DNA from: Bosea sp. AS-1 | Lineage (GTDB): Bacteria; Pseudomonadota; Alphaproteobacteria; Rhizobiales; Beijerinckiaceae | Assembly: GCF_002220095.1 (NCBI RefSeq) | Contig: NZ_CP022372.1 | Location: forward strand, 1,832,501-1,896,500 | Length of the DNA: 64,000 bases | Direction: 5' to 3' | In this document: in pieces, positions 8,383-16,959 of the stretch | How the letters are laid out: each line of letters starts with the position of its first letter | Position numbering within the stretch: the stretch's first letter is position 1 | Notes under the pieces: model-generated | The model's input: only the letters and a program-made list of their open reading frames with translations | Told to the model about the DNA's origin: nothing | The model's database searches: none | Position numbers and translations under genes: made by a program

Positions 8383-9069
8383 CTAGGAGCCGAGGCCGAG
8401 CTTCGCGATGACGGCTTCCGTCAGCCGGTCGCAGCGTGTTCCGGCGAAGGGAAAGGCGTCGATCATCACAGGCCCGATCTGCGCTTCGAGCCGGGTGCGG
8501 ATCAGCTTGCGGGCGCGATGAAGCCGCGTCTTCACCGTCGCGGGCGGCAGGTCGAGCAGCGCCGCCGTCTCCTCCAGACTCAGGCCTTCGATGATGCGCG
8601 CGACGAAAACGAGGCGGAAGGATTCCGGAAGCGCGTCGGTCGCTTCCTCGACCAGCTGGAGGAGCTGTCGCTGCGCCATGATGCGCTCCGGGTCGATCGT
8701 GGAAGAGGAGAGCGGAAAGGGAATGATCTCCGCCTCCGTGAGACTGGGTTCGGGTGCGCGCTTCTGCCGCTTCCGCGCGCGCAGCCGCATCAATGCGGCG
8801 TTGAGCGCGATCCGCGACAACCAGGTCGCCAGAGAGGACTCCCCGCTGAAGCCGGCGAGATGGGTGAAGGCCTTGAGATAGGCCTCCTGCAACACCTCCT
8901 CCGCATCCGCATTGTTGCGCAGGACCGCCCGGACGAGTCGGTAGAGGCGCTGGTTGTGCGCCTTGATGATCAGCCGTACGGCCTGCGCGTCGCCGGCCGC
9001 GGCGCGGCCGACGAGCGCCGCCTCGTCTTGGACGAGAGCGGAAAGAGGTATGTCCGGCGCGGTTGGCAT
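8383..9069 (-). CDS. ECF-type RNA polymerase sigma factor
   Basis: A 228-aa ECF sigma factor. Region 2 (about 20-95) contains NADAEEVLQEAYLKAFTHLAGF and TWLSRIALNAALMRLRARKR. Region 4 (about 130-190) contains LPESFRLVFVARIIEGLSLEETAALLDLPPATVKTRLHRARKLIR. A short C-terminal tail of about 30 residues follows. No anti-sigma gene is adjacent: upstream is the RND operon and downstream is DUF4142. A matching promoter box upstream of its own ATG suggests autoregulation. Confidence 0.93.
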   Translation of the reverse strand: MPTAPDIPLSALVQDEAALVGRAAAGDAQAVRLIIKAHNQRLYRLVRAVLRNNADAEEVLQEAYLKAFTHLAGFSGESSLATWLSRIALNAALMRLRARKRQKRAPEPSLTEAEIIPFPLSSSTIDPERIMAQRQLLQLVEEATDALPESFRLVFVARIIEGLSLEETAALLDLPPATVKTRLHRARKLIRTRLEAQIGPVMIDAFPFAGTRCDRLTEAVIAKLGLGS

Positions 9070-9090
9070 CGCTGTTCTCCTGTCGAGCGA

Positions 9091-9123
9091 GGATTGGATG
9101 CCATCCCGCTCGCGAGGTTCCCG
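9091..9123 (-). promoter_or_regulatory. Candidate ECF promoter for the sigma gene itself
   Basis: On the minus strand: GGGAACCTC, 11 bases, GGCATCCAAT, ending about 23 bases before the sigma ATG. It differs from the box upstream of DUF4142 by one base in the 19 motif positions, which supports an autoregulatory loop. Confidence 0.7.
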
Positions 9124-9174
9124 ATGTCGGCGGATCGCCTGCGTGCTGCGCCAGTCAGCAGCCGTCGGCTCTGG

Positions 9175-12100
9175 TCAGGCTCCGCCGGCGTCACCTCCGG
9201 CCGGAGAGGGGGCTGCGGGCTCGGCGGGAGCAGCGCGGCGACGGATGCCGAGCTTGCTCATCCAGAGATAGATGATCGGCGTGGTGTAGAGCGTCAGGAT
9301 CTGGCTGAGGATCAGGCCGCCGACGATGGTGATGCCAAGCGGGCGGCGCAGTTCCGCACCCGGCCCGGTCGCGATCATCAGCGGGACGGCGCCCAGCATG
9401 GCCGAGAGCGTCGTCATCAGGATCGGCCGAAAGCGCTCCAGGCAGGCCGCGAAGATCGCCTCGCGCGAGGACATCGCCCGCTGCCGCTCGGCGCTGATGG
9501 CGAAGTCGACCAGCATGATGCCGTTCTTCTTGACGATGCCGATCAGCAGGATGATGCCGATGAAGGCGATGATGGTGAGGTCCGCGCCTGCGATGCGCAG
9601 CGCGATCAGCGCGCCCAGCCCCGCCGAGGGCAGGGTCGAGAGGATCGTCACCGGATGGATCAGGCTCTCGTAGAGCACGCCGAGAATGATGTAGACGGCG
9701 AGAATCGCGACCAGGATCATCATGCCCTGGCTGCCGGCCCCCTGCGCGAAGGCTTTGGCATCGCCGGCAAACTCGGCCCTGAGCGACGCCGGCATGTGCA
9801 GGCCTTCGACGGCGGCGACGAGGGCGTCGCTCGCCTCCTGCAGGCCGACGCCGGGAGCAAGGTCGTAGGTGATGGTCACGGCCGGGAACTGACCCTGGTG
9901 GTTGATGACGAGCGGGGCCGTGCCGCGTTCGACCTTGACCAGGCTGCGTAGCGGAACCTGCGTGCCGTTGCGGCCGGGCACGTAGAGATCGAGGATGTCG
10001 TTCGGGTCGCGGCTGCGCGAGGGGGCGACCTCGATCACCACGCGATACTGGTTGCGCGCACCGTAGATCGTCGAGATCTGGCGCTGGCTGAAGGCGTCGG
10101 ACAGGACATTGTCGATGGCCTGGATCGCGACGCCGAGCTGCGAGGCCTTGTTGCGGTCGATCACGACCTGCGCCTCGAGCCCGCCCTGCTCGCGGTCGGT
10201 GGAGACGTCGACCAGCTCGGGCAGGGTGCGCAGGCGCTCCAGCACCTTGGGTACCCACTCCTCCAGCTCGGGCAGGTTCGGGTCCCAGAGCGTGAACTGG
10301 TATTGCGAGCGGCCCTGCCGCCCGCCGGCGCGCACGTCCTGCACCGGCGTCAGGAAGATACGCAGGCCGGGGATGGAGCCGAGGCGCCCGCGCAAACGGT
10401 TGACCACCTGGGCGGAACTCAGGCCGCGCTCCTCCAGCGGCTTCAGGCTGACGAAGAAGCGCCCGGTATTCACCGAGCCGCTGCCGCCGCCGATGAAGGA
10501 GGCGACGCCGAGGACCGCAGGGTCGCTCGAGACGATGGCCGCCCCGCGTTGCTGGAGCTGCGCCATGGCCGGGAAGGAGATATCGGTCGAGGCCTGGGTG
10601 AAGCCGATGATCAGCCCGGTATCGTCCTGCGGGAAATAGCCCTTCGGCGCGCTGCGAAACATCTGCACGGTCAGCGCCACCGTCGCGATCATCACGATCA
10701 GCATCAGCCAGCTGTGCCGCAGGACGACCCCAAGCGTGCGGGCATAGAAGCCCGTCATCCCCGCCAGCACGCGCTCGACGATGCGGTCGAAGCGGCTGGG
10801 GGCGTGAGGCCCGCCCCTGAGGAAATGGGCGCAGACCATCGGCGTGACGCTGAGCGAGACCGCCGTCGAGACCAGGATGGCGAAAGTCAGCGTCAGGGTG
10901 AATTCGCGGAAGAAGCGACCCGCCACCCCATCCATGAAGAAGAGCGGGATGAAGGCGGCGATCAGCGAAAGGCTGATCGAGACGACCGTGAAACCGATCT
11001 GGCCGGCGCCGAGCAGGGCGGCGCGCAGCGGCGAGATGCCGCGCGCGACGTTGCGCTCGATGTTCTCGATCATGACGATGGCGTCGTCGACGACGAAGCC
11101 GACCGAGATCGTCACCGCCATCAACGAGAGATTGTCGAGCGTGAAACCGGCGGCCCACATCGCGGCGAAGGTGCCGGCGATGGAGAGCGGTACGGTGACG
11201 CCGGCCGCGATCGTCAGCGTCGTGCGGCGCAGGAACAGGAAGACGACCAGCATCACCAGCGCGATGGAGATCAGGAGCGTATGCTGGATGTCGGCGATCG
11301 AGGCGCGGATCGTGACGGTGCGGTCCGACATGATCGAGACGTCGATCCCGGCCGGCACCCAGCGCTCGACTTCGGGCAGCAGCGCCTTCACCCGGTCGAC
11401 CGTGTCGATGACGTTGGCGTCGGCCTGCTTGGTGATGGTGATCAGGATCGCCGGCTTGCCGTTGTACCAGCCGGCGGCGCGGCTGTTGCGCACGCCACGC
11501 TCGACGGTCGCGACATCGGCGAGCCTCACCACGGTGCCCTTGGCCGAGCGAACGACGATGTTGCCGTAGTCTTCCGGCTGGCGGATCTGGTTGTTGGCCG
11601 AGAGGGTCTCGCTCAGCCGCTCGCCGTCGAAGGAGCCGACCGCGGAGACCGTGTTGGCGTTGACGATGGCGGTACGGATGGTGTCGAGGCTCAGGCCCAT
11701 GGCAGCGAGCTGGGCAGGGTCGACGCGGACGCGGATCGCCGGCTGTTCGGCGCCGTTGACCGTGACCTCTCCGACGCCTTCGATCTGCGCGATGCGCTGG
11801 GCGATCACGGTGTCGGCCGCGTCGTACATCGCGCTCGGCGTCAGCGTGTCCGAGGTCAGGGCGAGGATCAGGACCGGCGCGGCGTTGGGGTTGGCCTTGC
11901 GGAACTGCGGCAGGGTCGGCAGGTCGCCGGGCAGATCCGTGGCGGCGGCGTTGAGGGCGGCCTGCACGTCGCGGGCGGCGCTGTCGGCGCTCCGCGTCAG
12001 GTCGAACTGCAGCACGATCGAGGTTGAGCCGAGCGAACTCCGGGAGGTGATCTCGGTGACGCCGGGGATCGAGCCGAGCCGCCGTTCGAGCGGCGCGGCG

Positions 12101-12330
12101 ACGCTGCCGGCCATGGTCGCGGGGTCGGCTCCGGGCCGGCTGGCGAAGACGCGGATCGTCGGGAAGTCGACGCTCGGCAGGCTCGCCACCGGCAGGAACA
12201 TGTAGGCGACCATGCCGACGAGAAAGAGGCCGATCGCCATCAGCGTGGTGCCGACGGGGCGCAGGATGAAGGCGTCCGACAGGCCCCGAACCGTCTTCCA
12301 GCCCTTGTCCTCGCCGGGGGCGTCGCTCAT
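9175..12330 (-). CDS. mdtC: RND multidrug efflux permease, MdtC type
   Basis: An inner-membrane RND transporter of 1051 aa. Twelve membrane helices are expected. Visible marks are the first helix followed by LPVASLPSVDFPTIRVFASRPGADP, the RND core GFVVDDAIVMIENIERN with the proton-relay acidic pair, and a C-terminal TLYTTPIIYLWMSKL. Together with the MdtB-type gene upstream it should form the B2C-type heterotrimer known for MdtBC, exporting hydrophobic drugs or bile-salt-like compounds by proton exchange. The ATG overlaps the mdtB stop by four bases. The gene is last in the four-gene operon. Confidence 0.92.
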   Translation of the reverse strand: MSDAPGEDKGWKTVRGLSDAFILRPVGTTLMAIGLFLVGMVAYMFLPVASLPSVDFPTIRVFASRPGADPATMAGSVAAPLERRLGSIPGVTEITSRSSLGSTSIVLQFDLTRSADSAARDVQAALNAAATDLPGDLPTLPQFRKANPNAAPVLILALTSDTLTPSAMYDAADTVIAQRIAQIEGVGEVTVNGAEQPAIRVRVDPAQLAAMGLSLDTIRTAIVNANTVSAVGSFDGERLSETLSANNQIRQPEDYGNIVVRSAKGTVVRLADVATVERGVRNSRAAGWYNGKPAILITITKQADANVIDTVDRVKALLPEVERWVPAGIDVSIMSDRTVTIRASIADIQHTLLISIALVMLVVFLFLRRTTLTIAAGVTVPLSIAGTFAAMWAAGFTLDNLSLMAVTISVGFVVDDAIVMIENIERNVARGISPLRAALLGAGQIGFTVVSISLSLIAAFIPLFFMDGVAGRFFREFTLTLTFAILVSTAVSLSVTPMVCAHFLRGGPHAPSRFDRIVERVLAGMTGFYARTLGVVLRHSWLMLIVMIATVALTVQMFRSAPKGYFPQDDTGLIIGFTQASTDISFPAMAQLQQRGAAIVSSDPAVLGVASFIGGGSGSVNTGRFFVSLKPLEERGLSSAQVVNRLRGRLGSIPGLRIFLTPVQDVRAGGRQGRSQYQFTLWDPNLPELEEWVPKVLERLRTLPELVDVSTDREQGGLEAQVVIDRNKASQLGVAIQAIDNVLSDAFSQRQISTIYGARNQYRVVIEVAPSRSRDPNDILDLYVPGRNGTQVPLRSLVKVERGTAPLVINHQGQFPAVTITYDLAPGVGLQEASDALVAAVEGLHMPASLRAEFAGDAKAFAQGAGSQGMMILVAILAVYIILGVLYESLIHPVTILSTLPSAGLGALIALRIAGADLTIIAFIGIILLIGIVKKNGIMLVDFAISAERQRAMSSREAIFAACLERFRPILMTTLSAMLGAVPLMIATGPGAELRRPLGITIVGGLILSQILTLYTTPIIYLWMSKLGIRRRAAPAEPAAPSPAGGDAGGA

Positions 12331-15300
12331 TCGGCTGCCTCCGGATCCGGATAGGGCACGACGCCGTCGGGGCCGCCGCCGAGACGCCGGCGGATCTTCT
12401 CGAGCGCGAGATAGATCACCGGCGTGGTATAGAGCGTCAGAAGCTGGCTGAGCAGCAGGCCGCCGATGATGGTGATGCCGAGCGGCTGGCGCAATTCGCT
12501 GCCGGTGCCGGTCGCCAGCGCCAGCGGCAGGGCGCCGAGCAGTGCCGCGAGTGTCGTCATCATGATCGGCCGGAAACGCAGCAGGCAGGCCTTGACGATG
12601 GCCTCCTCCGGCGAAAGGCCCTCATGCCGCTCGGCCTCCAGCGCGAAGTCGATCATCATGATCGCGTTCTTCTTGACGATGCCCATCAGCAGGATGATGC
12701 CGATCAGCGCCACGATCGAGAGCTCGCGGCCGGTCAGCACGAGCGCGAGCAGCGCGCCGACGCCGGCGGAGGGGAGCGTCGTCAGGATCGTGAAGGGGTG
12801 GACATAGCTCTCGTAGAGGATGCCGAGCACGAGATAGATCGTCACCACCGCGGCGAGGATCAGCCAGGGCTGATTGGCGAGCGATCGGTTGAACTCTGCC
12901 GCATCGGCGCTGAAGGCGCCGGAGATCGTGCTAGGCATGCCAATCTCGCGTTCGACCGCCGCGATCATCTTGACGGCGTCGCCCAGCGCCTCGCCCGGAG
13001 CGAGATCGAAGCTGATCGTAGCGGCCGGGAACTGCTCCTGATGCGCGATCGAGAGCGGAGCGGTCTCGCGGATCAGCCGGGTGAAGGAGGAGAGCGGCAC
13101 CTGCACGCTGTTCTGCGTCACCGTGACGGTACCAGCCGCATTGGTCTGGCCCTGCGTGTTGGTATTGCCGGTGACGTAGAGCTTCGAGAGTGCGGACGGG
13201 TCGCGCAGATATTGCGGCGCCGCTTCCAGGATCACGCGATACTGGTTCGACTGCTCGTAGATCGTGGCGATCTGGCGCTGGCCGAAGGCGTCGTAGAGCG
13301 TGTCGTCGACGGCTTGGATCGAGATGCCGAGTCGGCCGGCCTTGGCCCGGTCGATCTCGACATGGGCGCGCAATCCGCCATCCTGCGTCTCGTTGGCGAC
13401 GTTGCGAACGACCGGCTCGCGCCGCAGCGCCTCCGAGAGCCTACGCGCCCATTCCATCACCGCCGCCTGGTCGGCGCCGGTCAGCGTGTACTGGTATTGC
13501 GAGCGGCTGGCGCGGGTGGTGATCTGGATGTCCTGCACCGGCTGGACATAGGTGACGGCACCCGGGATCGCGGCGGCGACGGCGCGCAGCCGTTCCGCGA
13601 TCGTGACCGCGTCGTCGCGGCGCTCGTCCTTGGGCCTGAGCGTCACCGTCATGCGGGCGGTGTTGAGCGTCGCATTCGCCTGGCCGATGCCGAGCACCGA
13701 AACGACGCCGGTGACGTCTCCATCCTGTTCGAAGGCCTGCGTCACCTTCTCCTGCAGCCGCTTCATCTCGTTGAAGGAGACGTCCGGCGAGGATTCGAGC
13801 ACGACGTTGAGCAGGCCGGTATCCTGGCTCGGCAGGAAGCCCTTGGGAATGACGACGTACATCCACACCGTCAGCACCAGCGTGGCGAGCGTGGCGAGCA
13901 GCACGAGGCCGCGCGCCTTCAGTGCCCAGCCTAGCGTAACCTCGTAGGCACGCGCCATCGCGGAGACTGGCCATTCCGCCAGCCGCATCAGCCAGTTCTC
14001 GCGCTCATGGCCGCCGTGGCGCAACAACCGCGCGCACATCATCGGCGTCAAGGTGAGGGACACCACTGCCGAGACCACCACCGCGATGGTCAGGGTCAGG
14101 GCGAATTCGCGGAACATGCGGCCGACGAGACCGGTCATGAACAGCAGTGGGATGAAGACCGCGACCAGCGAGACCGTCAGCGAGATCACTGTGAAGCCGA
14201 TCTCGCGGGCGCCGTCATAGGCGGCTCTCAGCGGTTTCTTGCCCTGCTCCATGTTGCGCACGATGTTCTCGATCATCACGATCGCATCGTCGACGACGAA
14301 GCCGGTGCCGATGGTCAGCGCCATCAGCGAGAGATTGTCGAGGCTGAAGCCGGCGAGCCACATCACCGCGAAGGTCGCGATCAGCGAGAGCGGCAGCGCG
14401 ACGCCTGCGATGATCGTGGCGCGCACCGTGCGCAGGAAGAGCAGCACCACCAGCACGACCAGGGCGCAGGCGAGGATCAGCGTGAACTGCACGTCCGCGA
14501 TCGAGGCGCGGATCGTCTCGGTGCGGTCGCTGACCACCTGCAGTTCGACGCCCGCCGGCATGCCGTTGCGCAGGCGCGGGATTTCTTCCTTCACCTGGGC
14601 AACCGTGGTGACGATGTTGGCGCCCGGCTGGCGCATCACGTCGAGGACGACGGCGGTCTTGCCCTTGAACCAGGCGCCGACGCGGCTGTTTTCGAGGTCT
14701 TCCAGCACCACCGCGACGTCGCGCAGGAAGACCGGGGCGCCGCTGCGATAGGCGACGACGATGTCGCGATAGGCCGAAGCGCTGCCGATCTGGTCGTTGG
14801 CGCTGATCGTGTAGGCCTGATGGTTCCCGTCGAGCGCGCCCTTGGAGCCTGCGACATTGGCGTTGACGATGGCGGTACGCAGATCCTCCATGCCGAGCCC
14901 GTAGGCGGCGAGCCGGGCGAGATCGGCCTGGATGCGGATCGCTGGCCTGACGCCGCCCTCGATCGAAACATGGCCGACGCCGGAAACCTCCGAGAGGCGT
15001 GGCGAGAGCAGCGTGTCGGCGAGGTCGCTGAGCTGGCGCAGCGAGACCGTGTCCGAGGTCAGCGCCAGCACCATGATCGGCGCGTCGGCCGGGTTGATCT
15101 TCGCATAGGTCGGCGGATAGGGCAGGGTGCGCGGCAGCGTCGAGCCGGCCGCGTTGATCGCCGACTGTACATCCTGCGCGGCAGCATCGATGTTGCGGTC
15201 GAGGTCGAACTGCAGCGTGATCTGGCTGAGGCCGAAGGAGCTCTGCGAATACATCGTCGAGAGCGAGGGGATCTGCCCGAATTGCCGCTCCAACGGCGCC

Positions 15301-15491
15301 GTCACCAGCGAGGCGATCGTCTCAGGGTTCGCGCCCGGCAACTGCGTGGTGATCTGGATGGTCGGGAAGTCGACCTGCGGCAGGGCCGAGACCGGCAGGC
15401 GCAGATAGCCGAGGATGCCGCAGAGCAGCACCGCGATGCCGAGCAGCGAGGTCGCGATGGGCCGGCTGATGAAAGGCGCGGACACGCTCAT
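12327..15491 (-). CDS. mdtB: RND multidrug efflux permease, MdtB type
   Basis: The second RND permease, 1054 aa from ATG 15491 (MSVSAPFISRPIATSLL). It is close to the MdtB pattern: RLPVSALPQVDFPTIQITTQLPGANPE, QFGQIPSLSTMYSQSS, GTGFVVDDAIVMIENIVRN, and TLYTTPVIYLALEKIRRR near the end. A frame extending to 15533 would overlap the adaptor gene; ATG 15491 has GGGGCAG upstream and lies 13 bases after the adaptor stop, so it is preferred. Having two distinct RND permeases in one operon is the hallmark of MdtABC-like pumps. Confidence 0.92.
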   Translation of the reverse strand: MSVSAPFISRPIATSLLGIAVLLCGILGYLRLPVSALPQVDFPTIQITTQLPGANPETIASLVTAPLERQFGQIPSLSTMYSQSSFGLSQITLQFDLDRNIDAAAQDVQSAINAAGSTLPRTLPYPPTYAKINPADAPIMVLALTSDTVSLRQLSDLADTLLSPRLSEVSGVGHVSIEGGVRPAIRIQADLARLAAYGLGMEDLRTAIVNANVAGSKGALDGNHQAYTISANDQIGSASAYRDIVVAYRSGAPVFLRDVAVVLEDLENSRVGAWFKGKTAVVLDVMRQPGANIVTTVAQVKEEIPRLRNGMPAGVELQVVSDRTETIRASIADVQFTLILACALVVLVVLLFLRTVRATIIAGVALPLSLIATFAVMWLAGFSLDNLSLMALTIGTGFVVDDAIVMIENIVRNMEQGKKPLRAAYDGAREIGFTVISLTVSLVAVFIPLLFMTGLVGRMFREFALTLTIAVVVSAVVSLTLTPMMCARLLRHGGHERENWLMRLAEWPVSAMARAYEVTLGWALKARGLVLLATLATLVLTVWMYVVIPKGFLPSQDTGLLNVVLESSPDVSFNEMKRLQEKVTQAFEQDGDVTGVVSVLGIGQANATLNTARMTVTLRPKDERRDDAVTIAERLRAVAAAIPGAVTYVQPVQDIQITTRASRSQYQYTLTGADQAAVMEWARRLSEALRREPVVRNVANETQDGGLRAHVEIDRAKAGRLGISIQAVDDTLYDAFGQRQIATIYEQSNQYRVILEAAPQYLRDPSALSKLYVTGNTNTQGQTNAAGTVTVTQNSVQVPLSSFTRLIRETAPLSIAHQEQFPAATISFDLAPGEALGDAVKMIAAVEREIGMPSTISGAFSADAAEFNRSLANQPWLILAAVVTIYLVLGILYESYVHPFTILTTLPSAGVGALLALVLTGRELSIVALIGIILLMGIVKKNAIMMIDFALEAERHEGLSPEEAIVKACLLRFRPIMMTTLAALLGALPLALATGTGSELRQPLGITIIGGLLLSQLLTLYTTPVIYLALEKIRRRLGGGPDGVVPYPDPEAAE

Positions 15492-15504
15492 CGCGGCTGC
15501 CCCA

Positions 15505-16959
15505 TCATGGCTGTGCTTGCGGTCTTTGTGCACCCGATCCGCCGGCAGGGGAACCCTGCGAACCGGGGGCGGCTCCCTCGGACGGGGCGGGGCCGTTGCG
15601 GCGCGGCCGGTTCTGACGGGTACCGTCGGTGCCGGCGGGCGGTCCGGAAGGCGCTTCCTGCGCCGGGGCGGCGGAGCCCGCTCCGGAGGCGTTGCCGCCG
15701 CTCTGCTGGTCGCGCCGCCGACCTTGACCCTGACCCTGGCCGGGCTCGCGCGTGCCGCGACGGCCGGGCGCGGCGGCCGGGGGCTGAGCGGCTTCCTCCG
15801 GCGTCGAGACGCGGACCTTCGCCTTGTCGGTCAGGCGGGCGAAGCCGGTGGTGACGAGCTTGGCCGGCGGTTCGATGCCCGTGGTGATCACCGCCGTCGT
15901 CTCGTCCTGCTGGCCGACGGTGACATTGACCAGGCTCACCGTCTCGTCGTCGTTGACGGCGAAGACATAGGCGCCGTTCGGCCCGCGCTGGATGGCGGCG
16001 GTGGGCGCGACGACCACATGCTTCAGCACGTCGACGAAGACGCGGACATTGACGAACTGGCCCGGCCAGAGCTGCAGCCGTTCATTGGGGAAACGGGCCT
16101 TGACCTTGATCGTGCCGGTGGCCTGGTCGACGACGTTGTCGATGACCTCGACGACACCCCTGTCGATGATCGTCGTGCCGTCGGAATCGAGCGCGTCGAC
16201 CTCGACCGGGCCACGGGCCACCGCCGCGCTGACGGCGCGGAGCTGCTGCTGCGGCAGGTTGAAGACCATGGCGATCGGCCTGAGCTGGGTGATGACGACG
16301 AGGCCGTTCGAATCGGAGGCGCGGACGATGTTGCCCTGGTCGACCTGCCGGATGCCGAGGCGGCCGTCGATCGGCGCGCGGATCGTGGTGTAGTCGAGAT
16401 AGGCCTTGGCGTTGTCGATCGCGCCCTGGTCGGAGCGGATCTGCGCCTCGAGCTGCGCCACCGTGGCGCGCTGGGTGTCGGCCTGCTGACGCGAGCCGTA
16501 ATCGGTCTGGGCGAGCTTGGCGTAGCGCTCGAGGTCGGCGCGAGCATTGGCAAGCAGAGCTTCATCCTGCGCCTTCTTGGCCATCGCCTGGTCGTATTGC
16601 GCCTGGTAGGTCGCGGGATCGATCTTGGCGAGCACATCGCCCTTCTTGACGTCCTGTCCGTCCTTGAATGCGATTTCGAGCAGCCGGCCGTCGACCTGCG
16701 TGCGCACCGTCACGGTGTTCAGCGCCTGGATCGTGCCGACGGCATCGGCGGTTACCGGCACGTCGTCATAGCGCGCCGGCGTCGCGATCACCGGAATCGC
16801 TCCCTCGTTGTTGCCGAAGCGGGCACGGCGCCCGCCTCGCCCGCCGCCCTGCTGGGCGGTGGCGACGCCGTCGCCGCCGGGCATCCAGCCGCCATTGTAG
16901 CTGTGCCAACCCCAGGCGGCGGCGCCGAGCAGTACGAGGATGAACAAAAAGCGCTTCAT
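15505..16959 (-). CDS. mdtA: RND periplasmic adaptor subunit, MdtA type
   Basis: A membrane-fusion protein of 484 aa linking the permeases to the outer-membrane channel. An N-terminal anchor helix (FLFILVLLGAAAWGW) is followed by lipoyl halves around VRTQVDGRLLEIAFKDGQDVKKGDVLAKID, an alpha-hairpin (about 125-180) and beta-barrel segments (TTIRAPIDGRLGIRQVDQGNIV). The conserved part ends near residue 390. The last 90 or so residues are an unusual Pro/Gly/Arg/Gln-rich, low-complexity tail, longer than in typical MdtA. The ATG overlaps the stop of the channel gene by four bases. Confidence 0.92.
   Translation of the reverse strand: MKRFLFILVLLGAAAWGWHSYNGGWMPGGDGVATAQQGGGRGGRRARFGNNEGAIPVIATPARYDDVPVTADAVGTIQALNTVTVRTQVDGRLLEIAFKDGQDVKKGDVLAKIDPATYQAQYDQAMAKKAQDEALLANARADLERYAKLAQTDYGSRQQADTQRATVAQLEAQIRSDQGAIDNAKAYLDYTTIRAPIDGRLGIRQVDQGNIVRASDSNGLVVITQLRPIAMVFNLPQQQLRAVSAAVARGPVEVDALDSDGTTIIDRGVVEVIDNVVDQATGTIKVKARFPNERLQLWPGQFVNVRVFVDVLKHVVVAPTAAIQRGPNGAYVFAVNDDETVSLVNVTVGQQDETTAVITTGIEPPAKLVTTGFARLTDKAKVRVSTPEEAAQPPAAAPGRRGTREPGQGQGQGRRRDQQSGGNASGAGSAAPAQEAPSGPPAGTDGTRQNRPRRNGPAPSEGAAPGSQGSPAGGSGAQRPQAQP

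Noticed and set aside
7792..9951. Long plus-strand open frame opposite DUF4142, the sigma factor and mdtC
   Set aside because: It crosses three well-supported minus-strand genes and shows no family motif.
10303..12027. Plus-strand frame rich in Asp, Arg and His opposite mdtC
   Set aside because: This composition is the usual antisense pattern of a membrane protein gene in GC-rich DNA.
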